A DNA stretch of 11,820 bases from NCBI GenBank assembly GCA_021160945.1, contig JAGHBQ010000122.1, forward strand, positions 1 to 11,820, given 5' to 3'. The translations under genes were made by a program, and so were the position numbers. The notes under the pieces were generated by a model. That model was not told the DNA's origin, did not search any database, and saw only the letters and a list, made by a program, of their open reading frames with translations. The DNA comes from Thermoplasmata archaeon. Lineage in GTDB: Archaea > Thermoplasmatota > Thermoplasmata > Thermoplasmatales > Aciduliprofundaceae. Shown here piece after piece: positions 1 through 7,573 of this stretch. How positions within the stretch are numbered: the first letter of the stretch is position 1; the number at the start of each line of letters is the position of its first letter.

Positions 1-1032
1 ATTTCAGGGTATCTTTTTGGCTATTTCTCTTATGATAGTATTCATTCTTATATTAAAGGTGAAATTAAGACCCCTTCATTTTTCGCCCACTACCCAGGAG
101 TTTTCATTTATGATCACTGTAACAGCGCTCTCTATTTTCAAGGGGACGGTGAGTTACTGGAACCCCAAGAAAAAGTTAAAGAGGCAAAGAAGAGAGAATA
201 CAAAGAGGAGATAATAGAGTGTGAAATCATTGGGGAGGATACATCAAAAGAAGAGTACATAGATACGGTGAAAAAAGCAAAAGAATACATCTATGATGGA
301 GACATTTTCCAGGTGGTGATCTCCAGAGAGTATAGAGTGAAGGGTGCCTTGGACCCTCTACCTCTTTTTTCAAAACTCCGCAAAATAAATCCCAGCCCCT
401 ATCACTTTCTTTTGGAATTTGACACCACGGTTGTGGGTGCTTCTCCCGAAACTCTTGTTTCTGTGGAGGATAATCTAATAAAGATAAACCCTATTGCAGG
501 AACAAGAGCTAGAAAAGGAAATGAGAGAGATGTGATAAGAGAACTATTGGAAGATGAGAAGGAGAGGGCTGAGCATGTCATGCTTGTGGACCTTGCACGC
601 AACGATATACGGAAAGTATCAAAGCCCGGGAGTGTTAAGGTTAGTCGATTCATGAATATTGAGAAGTACAGCCATGTTATTCATCTTGAGAGTGAAGTTA
701 CTGGTTTACTGAGAGATGATGTTGGAATATTTGATGCTGTTGAAGCCACCTTTCCCGCAGGTACGTTGACCGGAGCTCCAAAAATAAGAGCTATGGAAAT
801 AATAGATGAGCTTGAAAAATCACAGCGAGGTGTATACGGCGGTGGCGTGGGTTATTTTCATGGAAACACAGCAGATCTCGCCATTGCCATCAGGATGGCT
901 GAAATAAGAGAAGAGGAAATAAAGGTAAGAGCGGGTGCTGGCATAGTCTCCGATTCCCTGCCAGAGAGAGAGTATATGGAAACGGAGAACAAAATGTATG
1001 CTGTGCTCAAAGCCTTGGGGGTGCGAAAATGA
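1..1032 (+). CDS. trpE: Anthranilate synthase component I, 5' truncated
   Basis: The frame is open from base 1, so the gene begins upstream of the window; 343 residues are visible, and archaeal TrpE is commonly about 430-460. It is the chorismate-using subunit that makes anthranilate with ammonia supplied by TrpG, the first committed step of tryptophan synthesis. Visible motifs: GYFSYD near the left edge, DIFQVVISREY, NPSPYHFLLEF, SPETLV, PIAGTRARKG, ERAEHVMLVDLARNDI, the active-site block FPAGTLTGAPKIRAME (about 751-798), GVYGGGVGYF and the C-terminal RAGAGIVSDS. The N-terminal region with the usual tryptophan feedback site is outside, so feedback control cannot be judged. The GTG at 268 is internal, not the start. 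The stop overlaps the trpG start (ATGA). PabB or another chorismate enzyme is unlikely given the trp neighbours. Confidence 0.97.
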   Translation: MSGYLFGYFSYDSIHSYIKGEIKTPSFFAHYPGVFIYDHCNSALYFQGDGELLEPQEKVKEAKKREYKEEIIECEIIGEDTSKEEYIDTVKKAKEYIYDGDIFQVVISREYRVKGALDPLPLFSKLRKINPSPYHFLLEFDTTVVGASPETLVSVEDNLIKINPIAGTRARKGNERDVIRELLEDEKERAEHVMLVDLARNDIRKVSKPGSVKVSRFMNIEKYSHVIHLESEVTGLLRDDVGIFDAVEATFPAGTLTGAPKIRAMEIIDELEKSQRGVYGGGVGYFHGNTADLAIAIRMAEIREEEIKVRAGAGIVSDSLPEREYMETENKMYAVLKALGVRK

Positions 1033-1616
1033 TAGTTTTGATAGATAATCGCGATTCTTTCGTGTGGAATCTTGCGGAGTATGCATCCAAATATACCCGC
1101 GTTAAGGTTCTACCAAATACAGCAAGCGTGAAGGAAGTGGAAGCGATGAATCCACAGGGAATAATAATATCTCCAGGTCCCGGTGTTCCATGGGAGAGAA
1201 GATATGCGGGCAATGCACCCCGTATAATCGAAAGCATGGATATCCCGATACTTGGTGTTTGTCTTGGACATCAGATCATTGTCCACGTTTTCGGAGGAAG
1301 GGTTGAAAAGGTGGTTCCGAGGCACGGAAAGAAAAGCATAATAAGGCATGATGGCAAGGGTGTGTTTAAAAGAGTGAAAAATCCGTTTGAGGCCGGAAGG
1401 TATCATTCCCTTGCTGTAACTGAAATCCCCAAAGAATTTGAAATATCTGCCATTTCCCTTGATGACAGAATAATTATGGGAATACGACATAAAAAGTTGC
1501 CAATAATTGGGCTACAGTTCCATCCAGAGAGCGTTTTAACTGAATACAGAGAAGGTGTGGGAATGCGTATAATAAAGAATTTTGTAGCTTTTGCGGAGGG
1601 AAATGAATGTTTATAA
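1029..1616 (+). CDS. trpG: Anthranilate synthase component II, glutamine amidotransferase
   Basis: This 195-residue class I glutamine amidotransferase releases ammonia from glutamine and passes it to TrpE. The N-terminus IDNRDSFVWNL, the oxyanion segment IISPGPG (residues 46-52), the nucleophile elbow GVCLGHQ with Cys78, and the catalytic pair His165 and Glu167 in FHPES are all present, so the triad is complete. YHSLAV near residue 125 is also typical. It is a stand-alone domain, neither fused to TrpE nor to TrpD. The ATG overlaps the trpE stop by four bases and follows a G-rich ribosome binding site at 1017-1023. PabA is the usual alternative for this family, but its place between trpE and trpF makes TrpG the best reading. 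Confidence 0.97.
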   Translation: MIVLIDNRDSFVWNLAEYASKYTRVKVLPNTASVKEVEAMNPQGIIISPGPGVPWERRYAGNAPRIIESMDIPILGVCLGHQIIVHVFGGRVEKVVPRHGKKSIIRHDGKGVFKRVKNPFEAGRYHSLAVTEIPKEFEISAISLDDRIIMGIRHKKLPIIGLQFHPESVLTEYREGVGMRIIKNFVAFAEGNECL

Positions 1617-2224
1617 AAATATGTGGAGTAAAAACCTTTGAAGAGATCGAGATTGTGGAACGTTATGCAGATGCCACAGGGGTGATAGTGGAATCAAACT
1701 CCAAGAGATGCGTATCTATTGAAACTGCCCATGCATTGATTCGCAGTACAAGCATACCTGTTTTTGTTGTTTCTACAGCAACCTCTATCAAAAAATGGAG
1801 CGAAATCATAGAAAAAACAGATGCGGATTACATACAAATTCATAGTGATATGCCTTCCAAAAAGGCAGAGATACTTAAAAAAAGTTATGGAGTAAAGATT
1901 GCAAAAGCTTTCTGGGTTCCCAGAAAAAGTGAGAATGTGGTGAAAGATGTTCAAAGATTGAGCAGGGAAATAGAAACCTACCCTGCGGATTTCTATATTC
2001 TTGATACAGGGGAAGGTACAGGGAAAATCCACGACCTGAGAATAAGCAAAACTGTTGCTGAGAGATATCCAATAATTCTTGCAGGAGGTCTGAATCCTCG
2101 CAATGTGAAAGAGATTTTGGAATATGTGAATCCGTGGGGTGTGGATGTATCAACCGGAGTGGAAAAAGAGGGAAAGAAGGACGAAAATCTTGTCAAAGAA
2201 TTTGTTGAGAGGGTGAGAGGATGA
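1607..2224 (+). CDS. trpF: Phosphoribosylanthranilate isomerase
   Basis: A 205-residue TIM-barrel enzyme converting phosphoribosylanthranilate to CdRP, the third step of the pathway. The N-terminal KICGVKT carries the general base Cys6, and [10 protein letters not shown] carries the general acid Asp133. Phosphate-binding loops are seen as [11 protein letters not shown] (about 157-167) and GVDVSTGVE (178-186). Instead of the common GFIF..SPR segment it has [12 protein letters not shown] (residues 23-34), which from memory is how Pyrococcus and Thermococcus TrpF reads. The start overlaps the trpG stop by ten bases and is set by GGAGGG at 1595-1600, six bases ahead. The stop shares ATGA with trpB. 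Stand-alone, not fused to TrpC. Confidence 0.95.
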   Translation: MFIKICGVKTFEEIEIVERYADATGVIVESNSKRCVSIETAHALIRSTSIPVFVVSTATSIKKWSEIIEKTDADYIQIHSDMPSKKAEILKKSYGVKIAKAFWVPRKSENVVKDVQRLSREIETYPADFYILDTGEGTGKIHDLRISKTVAERYPIILAGGLNPRNVKEILEYVNPWGVDVSTGVEKEGKKDENLVKEFVERVRG

Positions 2225-3402
2225 AATTTGGAGAATTTGGAGGCAGATATGTACCTGAAATTCTGATTCCTCCCTTAGAAGAACTGGAGGAGAGTTATGA
2301 AAAATTAAAGAATGATGAAAAATTTAAAAGACTGCTAAATCACTATCTTGAAAAATATGCTGGCAGACCCACTCCCCTTTACTTTGCTAAGAATTTAACA
2401 AGAAGGGTGGGGGGAGCAAAGCTCTATCTGAAGAGAGAAGATCTTCTTCATGGGGGGGCTCATAAAATAAACAACACTATTGGCCAAGCTTTGCTAGCCA
2501 AATTTATGGGCAAAAAGAGATTGATTGCAGAGACTGGAGCCGGACAGCATGGTGTAGCGACTTCTATGGCTGGAGCATTACTTGGATTCAGAGTTGAAAT
2601 TTATATGGGATATGAGGACATGAAAAGGCAGAGAGTCAATGTTTATCGTATGAAACTTCTTGGAGCAAATGTAATTCCCGTGAAGAAGGGTACGCAGAGA
2701 TTAAAAGATGCGATAAATGAAGCTCTTCGAGACTGGGTGGCATCTTTTTCAAATACCCACTATCTCATTGGCTCGGCTGTTGGGCCTCATCCCTTTCCCA
2801 CGATAGTTAGAGATTTTCAATCTGTAATAGGGGAAGAGACAAAGAGACAGATACTTGAAGCAGAGGGCAGGTTACCCAGTGCGATAGTCGCCTGTGTGGG
2901 TGGCGGAAGCAACGCTATAGGCATCTTCTATCCATTTCTAAAAGATGAGAAGGTAAAATTGGTAGGCGTGGAGGCAGGAGGTATGGGAATAAACACATGT
3001 AAAAATGCAGCCACATTAACTCGTGGCACCAGGGGAGTTTTTCACGGTATGCTATCCTATTTCATTCAGAATGAGGAGGGACAGATAAAGAAGGTGCACA
3101 GTATAGCTCCGGGTTTGGATTATCCCGGGGTTGGTCCGGAGCATGCGTATCTAAAGGAAAGTGGAAGGGCAGTATATACCCATGTTACAGATGATGAGGC
3201 TTTAAATGCCTTTATTACCCTTTCAAGAGAAGAGGGAATCATACCGGCTCTGGAGTCTGCTCACGCCATTGCCTACGGAATGAAAATTGCTGCCGGTATG
3301 GAAAAAGATGAGGTCGTTGTGATAAATCTATCTGGACGTGGCGATAAGGATATGGAAAGTGTTATGAGGAGGCTTTCTTTATGCTCCACAAATCTCTCAT
3401 AA
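2221..3402 (+). CDS. trpB: Tryptophan synthase beta chain (TrpB1 type)
   Basis: This 393-residue fold-type II PLP enzyme condenses indole with serine to give tryptophan, receiving indole from TrpA through a tunnel. The PLP lysine is Lys82 in HGGAHKINN, the catalytic glutamate is Glu104 in AETGAGQHG, and the phosphate loop is GGGSN at 227-231. [11 protein letters not shown] at the start and NLSGRGDKD near the end are TrpB1 signatures; there is no TrpB2-type insertion. Numbering of Lys82 and Glu104 matches Pyrococcus furiosus TrpB as I remember it, and long stretches read almost the same. The ATG overlaps the trpF stop by four bases and is preceded by a G-rich site at 2207-2216. Its last 22 bases overlap trpA, consistent with coupled synthesis of the two subunits. 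Confidence 0.98.
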   Translation: MKFGEFGGRYVPEILIPPLEELEESYEKLKNDEKFKRLLNHYLEKYAGRPTPLYFAKNLTRRVGGAKLYLKREDLLHGGAHKINNTIGQALLAKFMGKKRLIAETGAGQHGVATSMAGALLGFRVEIYMGYEDMKRQRVNVYRMKLLGANVIPVKKGTQRLKDAINEALRDWVASFSNTHYLIGSAVGPHPFPTIVRDFQSVIGEETKRQILEAEGRLPSAIVACVGGGSNAIGIFYPFLKDEKVKLVGVEAGGMGINTCKNAATLTRGTRGVFHGMLSYFIQNEEGQIKKVHSIAPGLDYPGVGPEHAYLKESGRAVYTHVTDDEALNAFITLSREEGIIPALESAHAIAYGMKIAAGMEKDEVVVINLSGRGDKDMESVMRRLSLCSTNLS

Positions 3403-4127
3403 CCTATTTGACGGCTGGATATCCAACTTTGAGGGAGCATTACAAATATCTTTCATTACTTGCAGAATACTCCGATGTAATAGAACTGGGCGTTCCCTTC
3501 AGCGATCCTATGGCCGATGGAAAAACCATAGAAATGGCAAGTCGAAAGGTTTTGAAGCATGGGTTTAATATAAATCAAGTTTTTGAAATAATAAGGAAAT
3601 TCAAAAGGGAACATGATATTCCTTTAATTCTTATGAGCTATTACAATCCAATATATCGCCGAGGGTTGAGAAATTTCATTGAAGAGGCAAAAACCGTCGG
3701 AGTGGATGGAATGCTCGTGGTAGATTTACCTCCTGAATATGCTGGAGATTACATATCCTTCGCAAGAGAGGAGGGAATTAAAACGGTTTTTCTAGTTTCA
3801 CTTAACACTCCACATAAGAGAGTTGCAAAAATAGATGATATCACCACAGGATTTATTTACCTTGTATCTCGTTACGGAACTACTGGAGCGAAGAATGATC
3901 TACATCCCATGCTGATCACCATGGTTAAAAAATTAAAAAGTACGTGCAGAAACAAAATAGCTGTTGGATTCGGAGTATCCAAAGGTGAGCAAGCTCAAAA
4001 GATAATAAAAGCAGGCAGTGATGGAGTCGTGGTTGGAAGTATCTTGCTTGATATAATAGAGGGAGAAAAGTCTTATAGAAAGTTGCAAGAAAAGCTGGAA
4101 GAGTTGAGAAGGGGGATCAAATCTTAA
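3381..4127 (+). CDS. trpA: Tryptophan synthase alpha chain
   Basis: A 248-residue TIM-barrel lyase cleaving indole-3-glycerol phosphate to indole and glyceraldehyde 3-phosphate. The catalytic residues are Glu35 and Asp46 in [13 protein letters not shown]. Other family motifs are [33 protein letters not shown] and the phosphate-binding AVGFGVSK and GVVVGS. DGKTI replaces the bacterial DGPTI, and RYGTTGA replaces the usual GVTG; both resemble Thermococcales TrpA. The ATG lies inside the trpB end, set by GAGGAGG at 3366-3372, eight bases ahead. It is the last gene of the operon; the next start is about 30 bases on and appears to have its own promoter. Confidence 0.97.
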   Translation: MLHKSLITYLTAGYPTLREHYKYLSLLAEYSDVIELGVPFSDPMADGKTIEMASRKVLKHGFNINQVFEIIRKFKREHDIPLILMSYYNPIYRRGLRNFIEEAKTVGVDGMLVVDLPPEYAGDYISFAREEGIKTVFLVSLNTPHKRVAKIDDITTGFIYLVSRYGTTGAKNDLHPMLITMVKKLKSTCRNKIAVGFGVSKGEQAQKIIKAGSDGVVVGSILLDIIEGEKSYRKLQEKLEELRRGIKS

Positions 4128-4134
4128 AATTTAT
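4120..4134 (+). promoter_or_regulatory. Possible TATA box for carS
   Basis: An AT-only run, CTTAAAATTTAT, at 4123-4134 is centred about 30 bases before the GTG at 4159. Neither candidate carS start has a Shine-Dalgarno sequence, so a leaderless transcript from this box is a reasonable reading. It overlaps the end of trpA, and readthrough from the trp operon is equally possible. Confidence 0.35.
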
Positions 4135-4158
4135 GTTGTTAGTAATCATTACCTTATT

Positions 4159-4722
4159 GTGCCTCTTAATATCCTATCTCAGATGATCGCCTCTCTCTGG
4201 CTTATGCTTCCCGCATATTTACCTAATCCCGCTGCAGTACTCTTTAAAGGTAAAACCCCCATGGATTTTGGAAGAAATTTTATAGATAGAAAGAGAATTC
4301 TTGGTAAGGGCAAAACTTGGCGGGGTTTCTTTGGTGGCGCCTTCACAGGATTTGCTTTCGGCCTTCTTCAGAATTTCATTGCCCATTATCTCCCTCAACC
4401 TTGGTTCCCCCCATTCTCAGAGGATACGCGTGTAATCGGGATAATTCTCTCATTATCTTTCGGCGCAATGCTTGGTGACTCATTCGGTTCTTTCATAAAA
4501 AGAAGATTGGGGATTGAGAGTGGAGGTAGAGCCTTTCTCTTAGATCAACTAACCTTCGTCCTGGTTGCCTGGCTTCTCCTCTGGCTCCTTTATCCCGCAT
4601 GGTTTATGGCTCATTTTGGAAAGCCTGTACCTGTGAGCACGATTCTTGTGATAACTCCCATCATACACAGAATAGTTAACATTATCGGCTACAAGATGGG
4701 AAAAAAAGATGTACCATGGTAG
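4159..4722 (+). CDS. carS: CDP-archaeol synthase
   Basis: A 187-residue integral membrane enzyme that transfers CMP from CTP to unsaturated archaetidic acid, giving CDP-archaeol for polar head-group attachment. Family motifs (CarS, formerly DUF46): LPAYLPN, GKTPMDFG, the cytoplasmic KGKTWRGFFGG, and the metal/nucleotide-binding GDSFGSFIKRRLG followed by LLDQLTFVL. Hydrophobic stretches lie near residues 5-25, 55-75, 90-110, 125-150 and 155-178, matching the usual five membrane spans. The start is uncertain: GTG at 4159 leaves about 16 residues before LPAY, as in relatives, while an in-frame ATG at 4183 would give 179 residues. The stop is one base from the end of the convergent macro-domain gene. 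A link to the trp genes is not expected. Confidence 0.93.
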   Translation: MPLNILSQMIASLWLMLPAYLPNPAAVLFKGKTPMDFGRNFIDRKRILGKGKTWRGFFGGAFTGFAFGLLQNFIAHYLPQPWFPPFSEDTRVIGIILSLSFGAMLGDSFGSFIKRRLGIESGGRAFLLDQLTFVLVAWLLLWLLYPAWFMAHFGKPVPVSTILVITPIIHRIVNIIGYKMGKKDVPW

Positions 4723-4723
4723 C

Positions 4724-5275
4724 CTAGAACTCCATGTTCCTAACAAAGATTTCTCCATTTTCTCTTGTGAGATGGCATATTCTTATAAGCTTCACTCTCG
4801 TATCTGGATGCTCCTCCAGAAATTTCTTTATGGCTTTTGCAAATATTTTTGCCGCCCTGTCTTTTGGAAATCCGAAGATTCCCGTGCTTATTGCGGGCAT
4901 TGATATGCTCTCTATCCCCAATTCATCACCACGAAGAAGAGAGTTATAAACTGCCTTGAAAAGAAGCTCATCTTCCCCATAATTTCCATCTCTCCATACA
5001 GGACCCACGGCATGAATCACATATTTTGCTTTTAATTTACCTGCTGAAGTAACTACTGCCTCTCCAGTTGGCACAGGTCCTCTTTTCCTCACAAGCTCGT
5101 CGCTTTCCCTCTGTATCTCATATCCTCCAGCTTTCACAATTGCCCACGCAACTCCTCCCCCATGCTTGAGTTTTTCGTTTGCAGCGTTCACTATCGCATC
5201 CACCTTTTCTCTAGTGAGATCACAAATTGCCACCTCAATTTTTCTTCCTCTTAGCTCCCATTCCTTCAAAATCAT
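4724..5275 (-). CDS. Macro-domain protein, ADP-ribose-type ligand binding
   Basis: A 183-residue single macro domain. Members bind ADP-ribose and often hydrolyse O-acetyl-ADP-ribose or remove ADP-ribose from proteins. Seen: the adenine-contact Asp19 in ICDLTREKVDAIVNAAN, Asn33 ending that NAAN motif, the glycine loop HGGGVAWAI (38-46), the strand VIHAVGPVW, and the diphosphate loop SMPAISTGIFGFP. Length resembles archaeal stand-alone macro proteins such as AF1521. A longer frame starts at a TTG at 5341, but those 22 extra residues overlap the hydrolase gene and precede the fold, so I use the ATG at 5275. No Shine-Dalgarno is evident; the gap to the upstream hydrolase gene is 37 bases and the two are probably cotranscribed. 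The actual substrate cannot be read from the sequence. Confidence 0.88.
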   Translation of the reverse strand: MILKEWELRGRKIEVAICDLTREKVDAIVNAANEKLKHGGGVAWAIVKAGGYEIQRESDELVRKRGPVPTGEAVVTSAGKLKAKYVIHAVGPVWRDGNYGEDELLFKAVYNSLLRGDELGIESISMPAISTGIFGFPKDRAAKIFAKAIKKFLEEHPDTRVKLIRICHLTRENGEIFVRNMEF

Positions 5276-5312
5276 ATTACTGAAATCTGAAATCTCATAG
5301 ATTAATCTTTCT

Positions 5313-6086
5313 TTAAGAAACTTGCTCCACAAGCCATTCAACTATTGTTCGGTGAAACTCCTCTCCCCATTCCGGATCCTCAAATATCTCGTGATATGCT
5401 CCCCTGAACTCTCTTATCTCTTTTTTCTCAACCTTGAGTTTCCGGAAAAGCTTTCTCGCACCCTCTGGTGGGGTTATCAGATCTCCGGTGCCGATAACAA
5501 GAAGAACAGGTACCCTGAGCTTTTCCGCCTCTCTGTGAGCAAGCTTCATATTTGTGAAAAGGCTTAATCCAAGCCTCCCCGAAATTCTATTATGAACAAG
5601 CGGATCCTCCACATAGCTTTTTACCGCCTTAGGATTTCTTGAAAGTAACTTGGAGTCTATACCATTTGAAAAAGTAACTGATGGAATTATCCTTCCGAGC
5701 ACTTTTGCGAGGGTTACCATAAAGGCAGGTGTTTTTGGACTTCTTGCAAGAGCAGGCGATGATGCAACCACTCCTCTTATTCTCTCAGGTCGGGTTTCTG
5801 CATACCTTATTACGGTCAAACCACCCAAGCTGTGACCCACAATGAAGGGTTTATCTCCTATCTCCTCAATTATGGAATCTATTATCTCCATAGCCTCTTC
5901 AACAGTAGTATGACCTCTCTTTCCTCCGCTTTTTCCATGCCCGGGCCAGTCAAAGGTATAAACTGCAAAGCCTGCAAAGTTGAGCATTGATATCAATTTT
6001 CTATAACGCCCGCTGTGTTCTCCAAGACCGTGAACAAGAACAACCCACCCCTTATCAGGATTACCGTATCTTGCTTTGTATGTCAT
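5313..6086 (-). CDS. Alpha/beta-hydrolase, monoacylglycerol lipase-like
   Basis: A 257-residue soluble alpha/beta-hydrolase of the lysophospholipase/monoglyceride lipase group. The oxyanion-hole motif HGLGEHSGRY (19-28), the nucleophile elbow GHSLGG with Ser86, Asp202 in GTGDLITPP and His232 in YHEIFEDPEW form a complete catalytic triad; the His segment resembles the HEIFNE motif of monoglyceride lipases. A cap region of mixed hydrophobic helices spans about 115-185. No signal peptide is seen, so it is cytoplasmic. It is first in a two-gene minus-strand unit with the macro-domain protein. In an archaeon with ether lipids the natural ester substrate is unclear; carboxylesterase is a fair alternative name. 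Confidence 0.88.
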   Translation of the reverse strand: MTYKARYGNPDKGWVVLVHGLGEHSGRYRKLISMLNFAGFAVYTFDWPGHGKSGGKRGHTTVEEAMEIIDSIIEEIGDKPFIVGHSLGGLTVIRYAETRPERIRGVVASSPALARSPKTPAFMVTLAKVLGRIIPSVTFSNGIDSKLLSRNPKAVKSYVEDPLVHNRISGRLGLSLFTNMKLAHREAEKLRVPVLLVIGTGDLITPPEGARKLFRKLKVEKKEIREFRGAYHEIFEDPEWGEEFHRTIVEWLVEQVS

Positions 6087-6105
6087 ACTAATACTTTACC
6101 GCATG

Positions 6106-6118
6106 AAAATTTAAATCT
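6106..6118 (-). promoter_or_regulatory. TATA box of the hydrolase/macro unit
   Basis: The palindrome ATTTAAAT at 6109-6116 is centred about 26 bases before the ATG at 6086. That spacing places transcription start at the ATG, so the mRNA is probably leaderless; no Shine-Dalgarno sequence is present. Confidence 0.6.
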
Positions 6119-6155
6119 CTTTCGAATAAGTATTGCTTTTCAACGCCAATGAAGC

Positions 6156-6181
6156 AGATAAATAAAGGAAAAATATAGATT
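6156..6181 (-). terminator. T-rich tract after the transglutaminase gene
   Basis: Just past the stop codon at 6184, the minus strand is pyrimidine-rich, with TATTTTTCC followed by TTTATTTAT. Archaeal terminators are often simple T-rich tracts without a hairpin. No stem is seen. The call rests on composition and position only. Confidence 0.35.
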
Positions 6182-6183
6182 TT

Positions 6184-7503
6184 TTAGATCCTTTTGAACT
6201 CTTTTACGTACAGTCTTGAGGAAAATTTATCTGTATATATATTTCCCCCACTCCACTCTACCTCACCGATCTGATTATCCATGGGATCCGAGCGGATAAA
6301 TTCTTTCTCCGGAACAAAATCCACCTGGAAATCATCGTTGGCGATCATTCTGAAGGCATCTGAGTTACCGAAGTAGAATGAATTTCTCAGAGTTCCATGT
6401 CTTCCAAGATTTCCAAAGGATGGGTCAACGGAAAGCCATTTTCCATCCACATACACCTGTGCCCAGTCATGGGGCGATGCATGCTTTGGAGTTATGAACC
6501 AGCCACTTTGCCATTTGGCAGGGATACCGCATATGCGGGAGAGTGCGATAAAAAGGAGAGCCATGAATCCGCAGTCTCCCCGCAGAGAAGAGGCTGCAAA
6601 CTCGCTTATATTATCATATGTGGAATATGCCCGTACATAGGTGTAATTCATATGGGATGTGATCCAGGTGTATATTCGGAGAGCCTTCTCATAGTTCCCA
6701 TCTGCCCCATCCACTATTGCATCAGCGAGCTCTTTCAGATAAGGTGTAAAAATTACATGTGGGGCTTTCTCTTGCAGATATTCCTCCTTCATTTCGCCTT
6801 CCAAACCACCTTTCACTTCTTCTATCTCATAGATGAATTCAAGGAGATGATCTCGCTGAGAGGATTCAAAATAAACCGTTTTTTGGCCATAATCCTCATC
6901 GCTCAGATAATAATTCTCAGGTTCTGCACGAAGTATTCGAACCTTTGAAATTTGAAAGTTCTCTCTTGGCAGGGGAAGCCATATTCTGTATCTCTCCCCT
7001 TCTGGAATCTTCTTCTTTATGTGGAGTTTGATTCCTGCCTGAACTCTATATTTTCTGACTTCACCTGAATTTATTCTTTTAATGCTCTTATCTATTTGAT
7101 TTTTAATATAATTTCCGAGCTTATCCTCTTTTAGCTTTCTTTTCTTGACAGATGGTTTGAGAAATATTATATTTGGGAAGAAACTTCTAAAGAATCTTTC
7201 TTCTCCGTTTATGATCATTCTGTCCACAATACCCATAGATATCCATCTATCCAGTTCTTCATCCTTAAAGTTCTTCAATTCTTTTCGCAGAATTTGAAGG
7301 GCTTTCTCTCGAGTGTATGGAAAATCAATTTTTAGTCTTCTCATTCTCTCAAGCTCATACTCCAACCTCTTTCTCAGCAATGCTGGAATGTCGCGATTGA
7401 GATATCTCTTTATTATTCTGCGTGCAATATTGAAATTCCCCCTTGCTATTTCTTCTTCTATTCCACAGGGCAGAGGAACAGAGAGAAAGTTCAGCTCATT
7501 CAT
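6184..7503 (-). CDS. Transglutaminase-like (papain-fold) protein, cytoplasmic
   Basis: A 439-residue protein with three visible parts. Residues 1-150 are helical and rich in Lys, Arg and Glu, with no family I recognise. Residues 151-230 look like a beta-sandwich that often precedes such domains (GIKLHIKKKIPEG, YRIWLPLP, EFIYEIEE). Residues 250-380 are a transglutaminase core: Cys311 in LRGDCGFMALLFIALSR, His345 in SPHDWAQVYVDGKW and Asp360 in SVDPSFG complete the Cys-His-Asp triad. It has no signal peptide or membrane segment, so a peptidase, amidase or crosslinking role on cytoplasmic targets is possible, but the substrate cannot be told. The start is fixed by the TATA box about 25 bases upstream. 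Transcribed alone, divergently from the DUF89 gene. Confidence 0.82.
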   Translation of the reverse strand: MNELNFLSVPLPCGIEEEIARGNFNIARRIIKRYLNRDIPALLRKRLEYELERMRRLKIDFPYTREKALQILRKELKNFKDEELDRWISMGIVDRMIINGEERFFRSFFPNIIFLKPSVKKRKLKEDKLGNYIKNQIDKSIKRINSGEVRKYRVQAGIKLHIKKKIPEGERYRIWLPLPRENFQISKVRILRAEPENYYLSDEDYGQKTVYFESSQRDHLLEFIYEIEEVKGGLEGEMKEEYLQEKAPHVIFTPYLKELADAIVDGADGNYEKALRIYTWITSHMNYTYVRAYSTYDNISEFAASSLRGDCGFMALLFIALSRICGIPAKWQSGWFITPKHASPHDWAQVYVDGKWLSVDPSFGNLGRHGTLRNSFYFGNSDAFRMIANDDFQVDFVPEKEFIRSDPMDNQIGEVEWSGGNIYTDKFSSRLYVKEFKRI

Positions 7504-7520
7504 GAATGTAAGTATATGAA

Positions 7521-7534
7521 TCTCTTTAAAAATT
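7521..7534 (-). promoter_or_regulatory. TATA box of the transglutaminase-like gene
   Basis: On the minus strand the sequence reads AAATTTTTAAAGAGA; TTTAAA at 7525-7530 is centred about 25 bases before the ATG at 7503. No Shine-Dalgarno sequence lies between, so the transcript is probably leaderless. Confidence 0.6.
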
Positions 7535-7542
7535 TTTACTCA

Positions 7543-7556
7543 AAAATATTATAAAT
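7543..7556 (+). promoter_or_regulatory. TATA box of the DUF89 gene
   Basis: The run AAATATTATAAAT is centred roughly 24 bases before the ATG at 7574, again implying a leaderless message. It sits about 20 bases from the oppositely oriented box, so the 70-base gap holds two divergent promoters. Confidence 0.6.
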
Positions 7557-7573
7557 CTGTCCAATATCCACCT

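Noticed and set aside
268..1032. GTG at 268 as the trpE start
   Set aside because: The frame is open from base 1 and the upstream residues include TrpE-type sequence such as GYFSYD; the gene is truncated by the window edge.
1110..1490. 126-residue minus-strand frame
   Set aside because: Antisense shadow of trpG, which has a complete catalytic triad.
5276..5341. TTG-initiated N-terminal extension of the macro-domain protein
   Set aside because: It overlaps the upstream hydrolase gene, has no ribosome binding site, and macro domains start near the ATG at 5275.
6397..6948. 183-residue plus-strand frame
   Set aside because: It lies wholly antisense to the transglutaminase-like gene, whose triad and motifs are intact, and its translation resembles no family.
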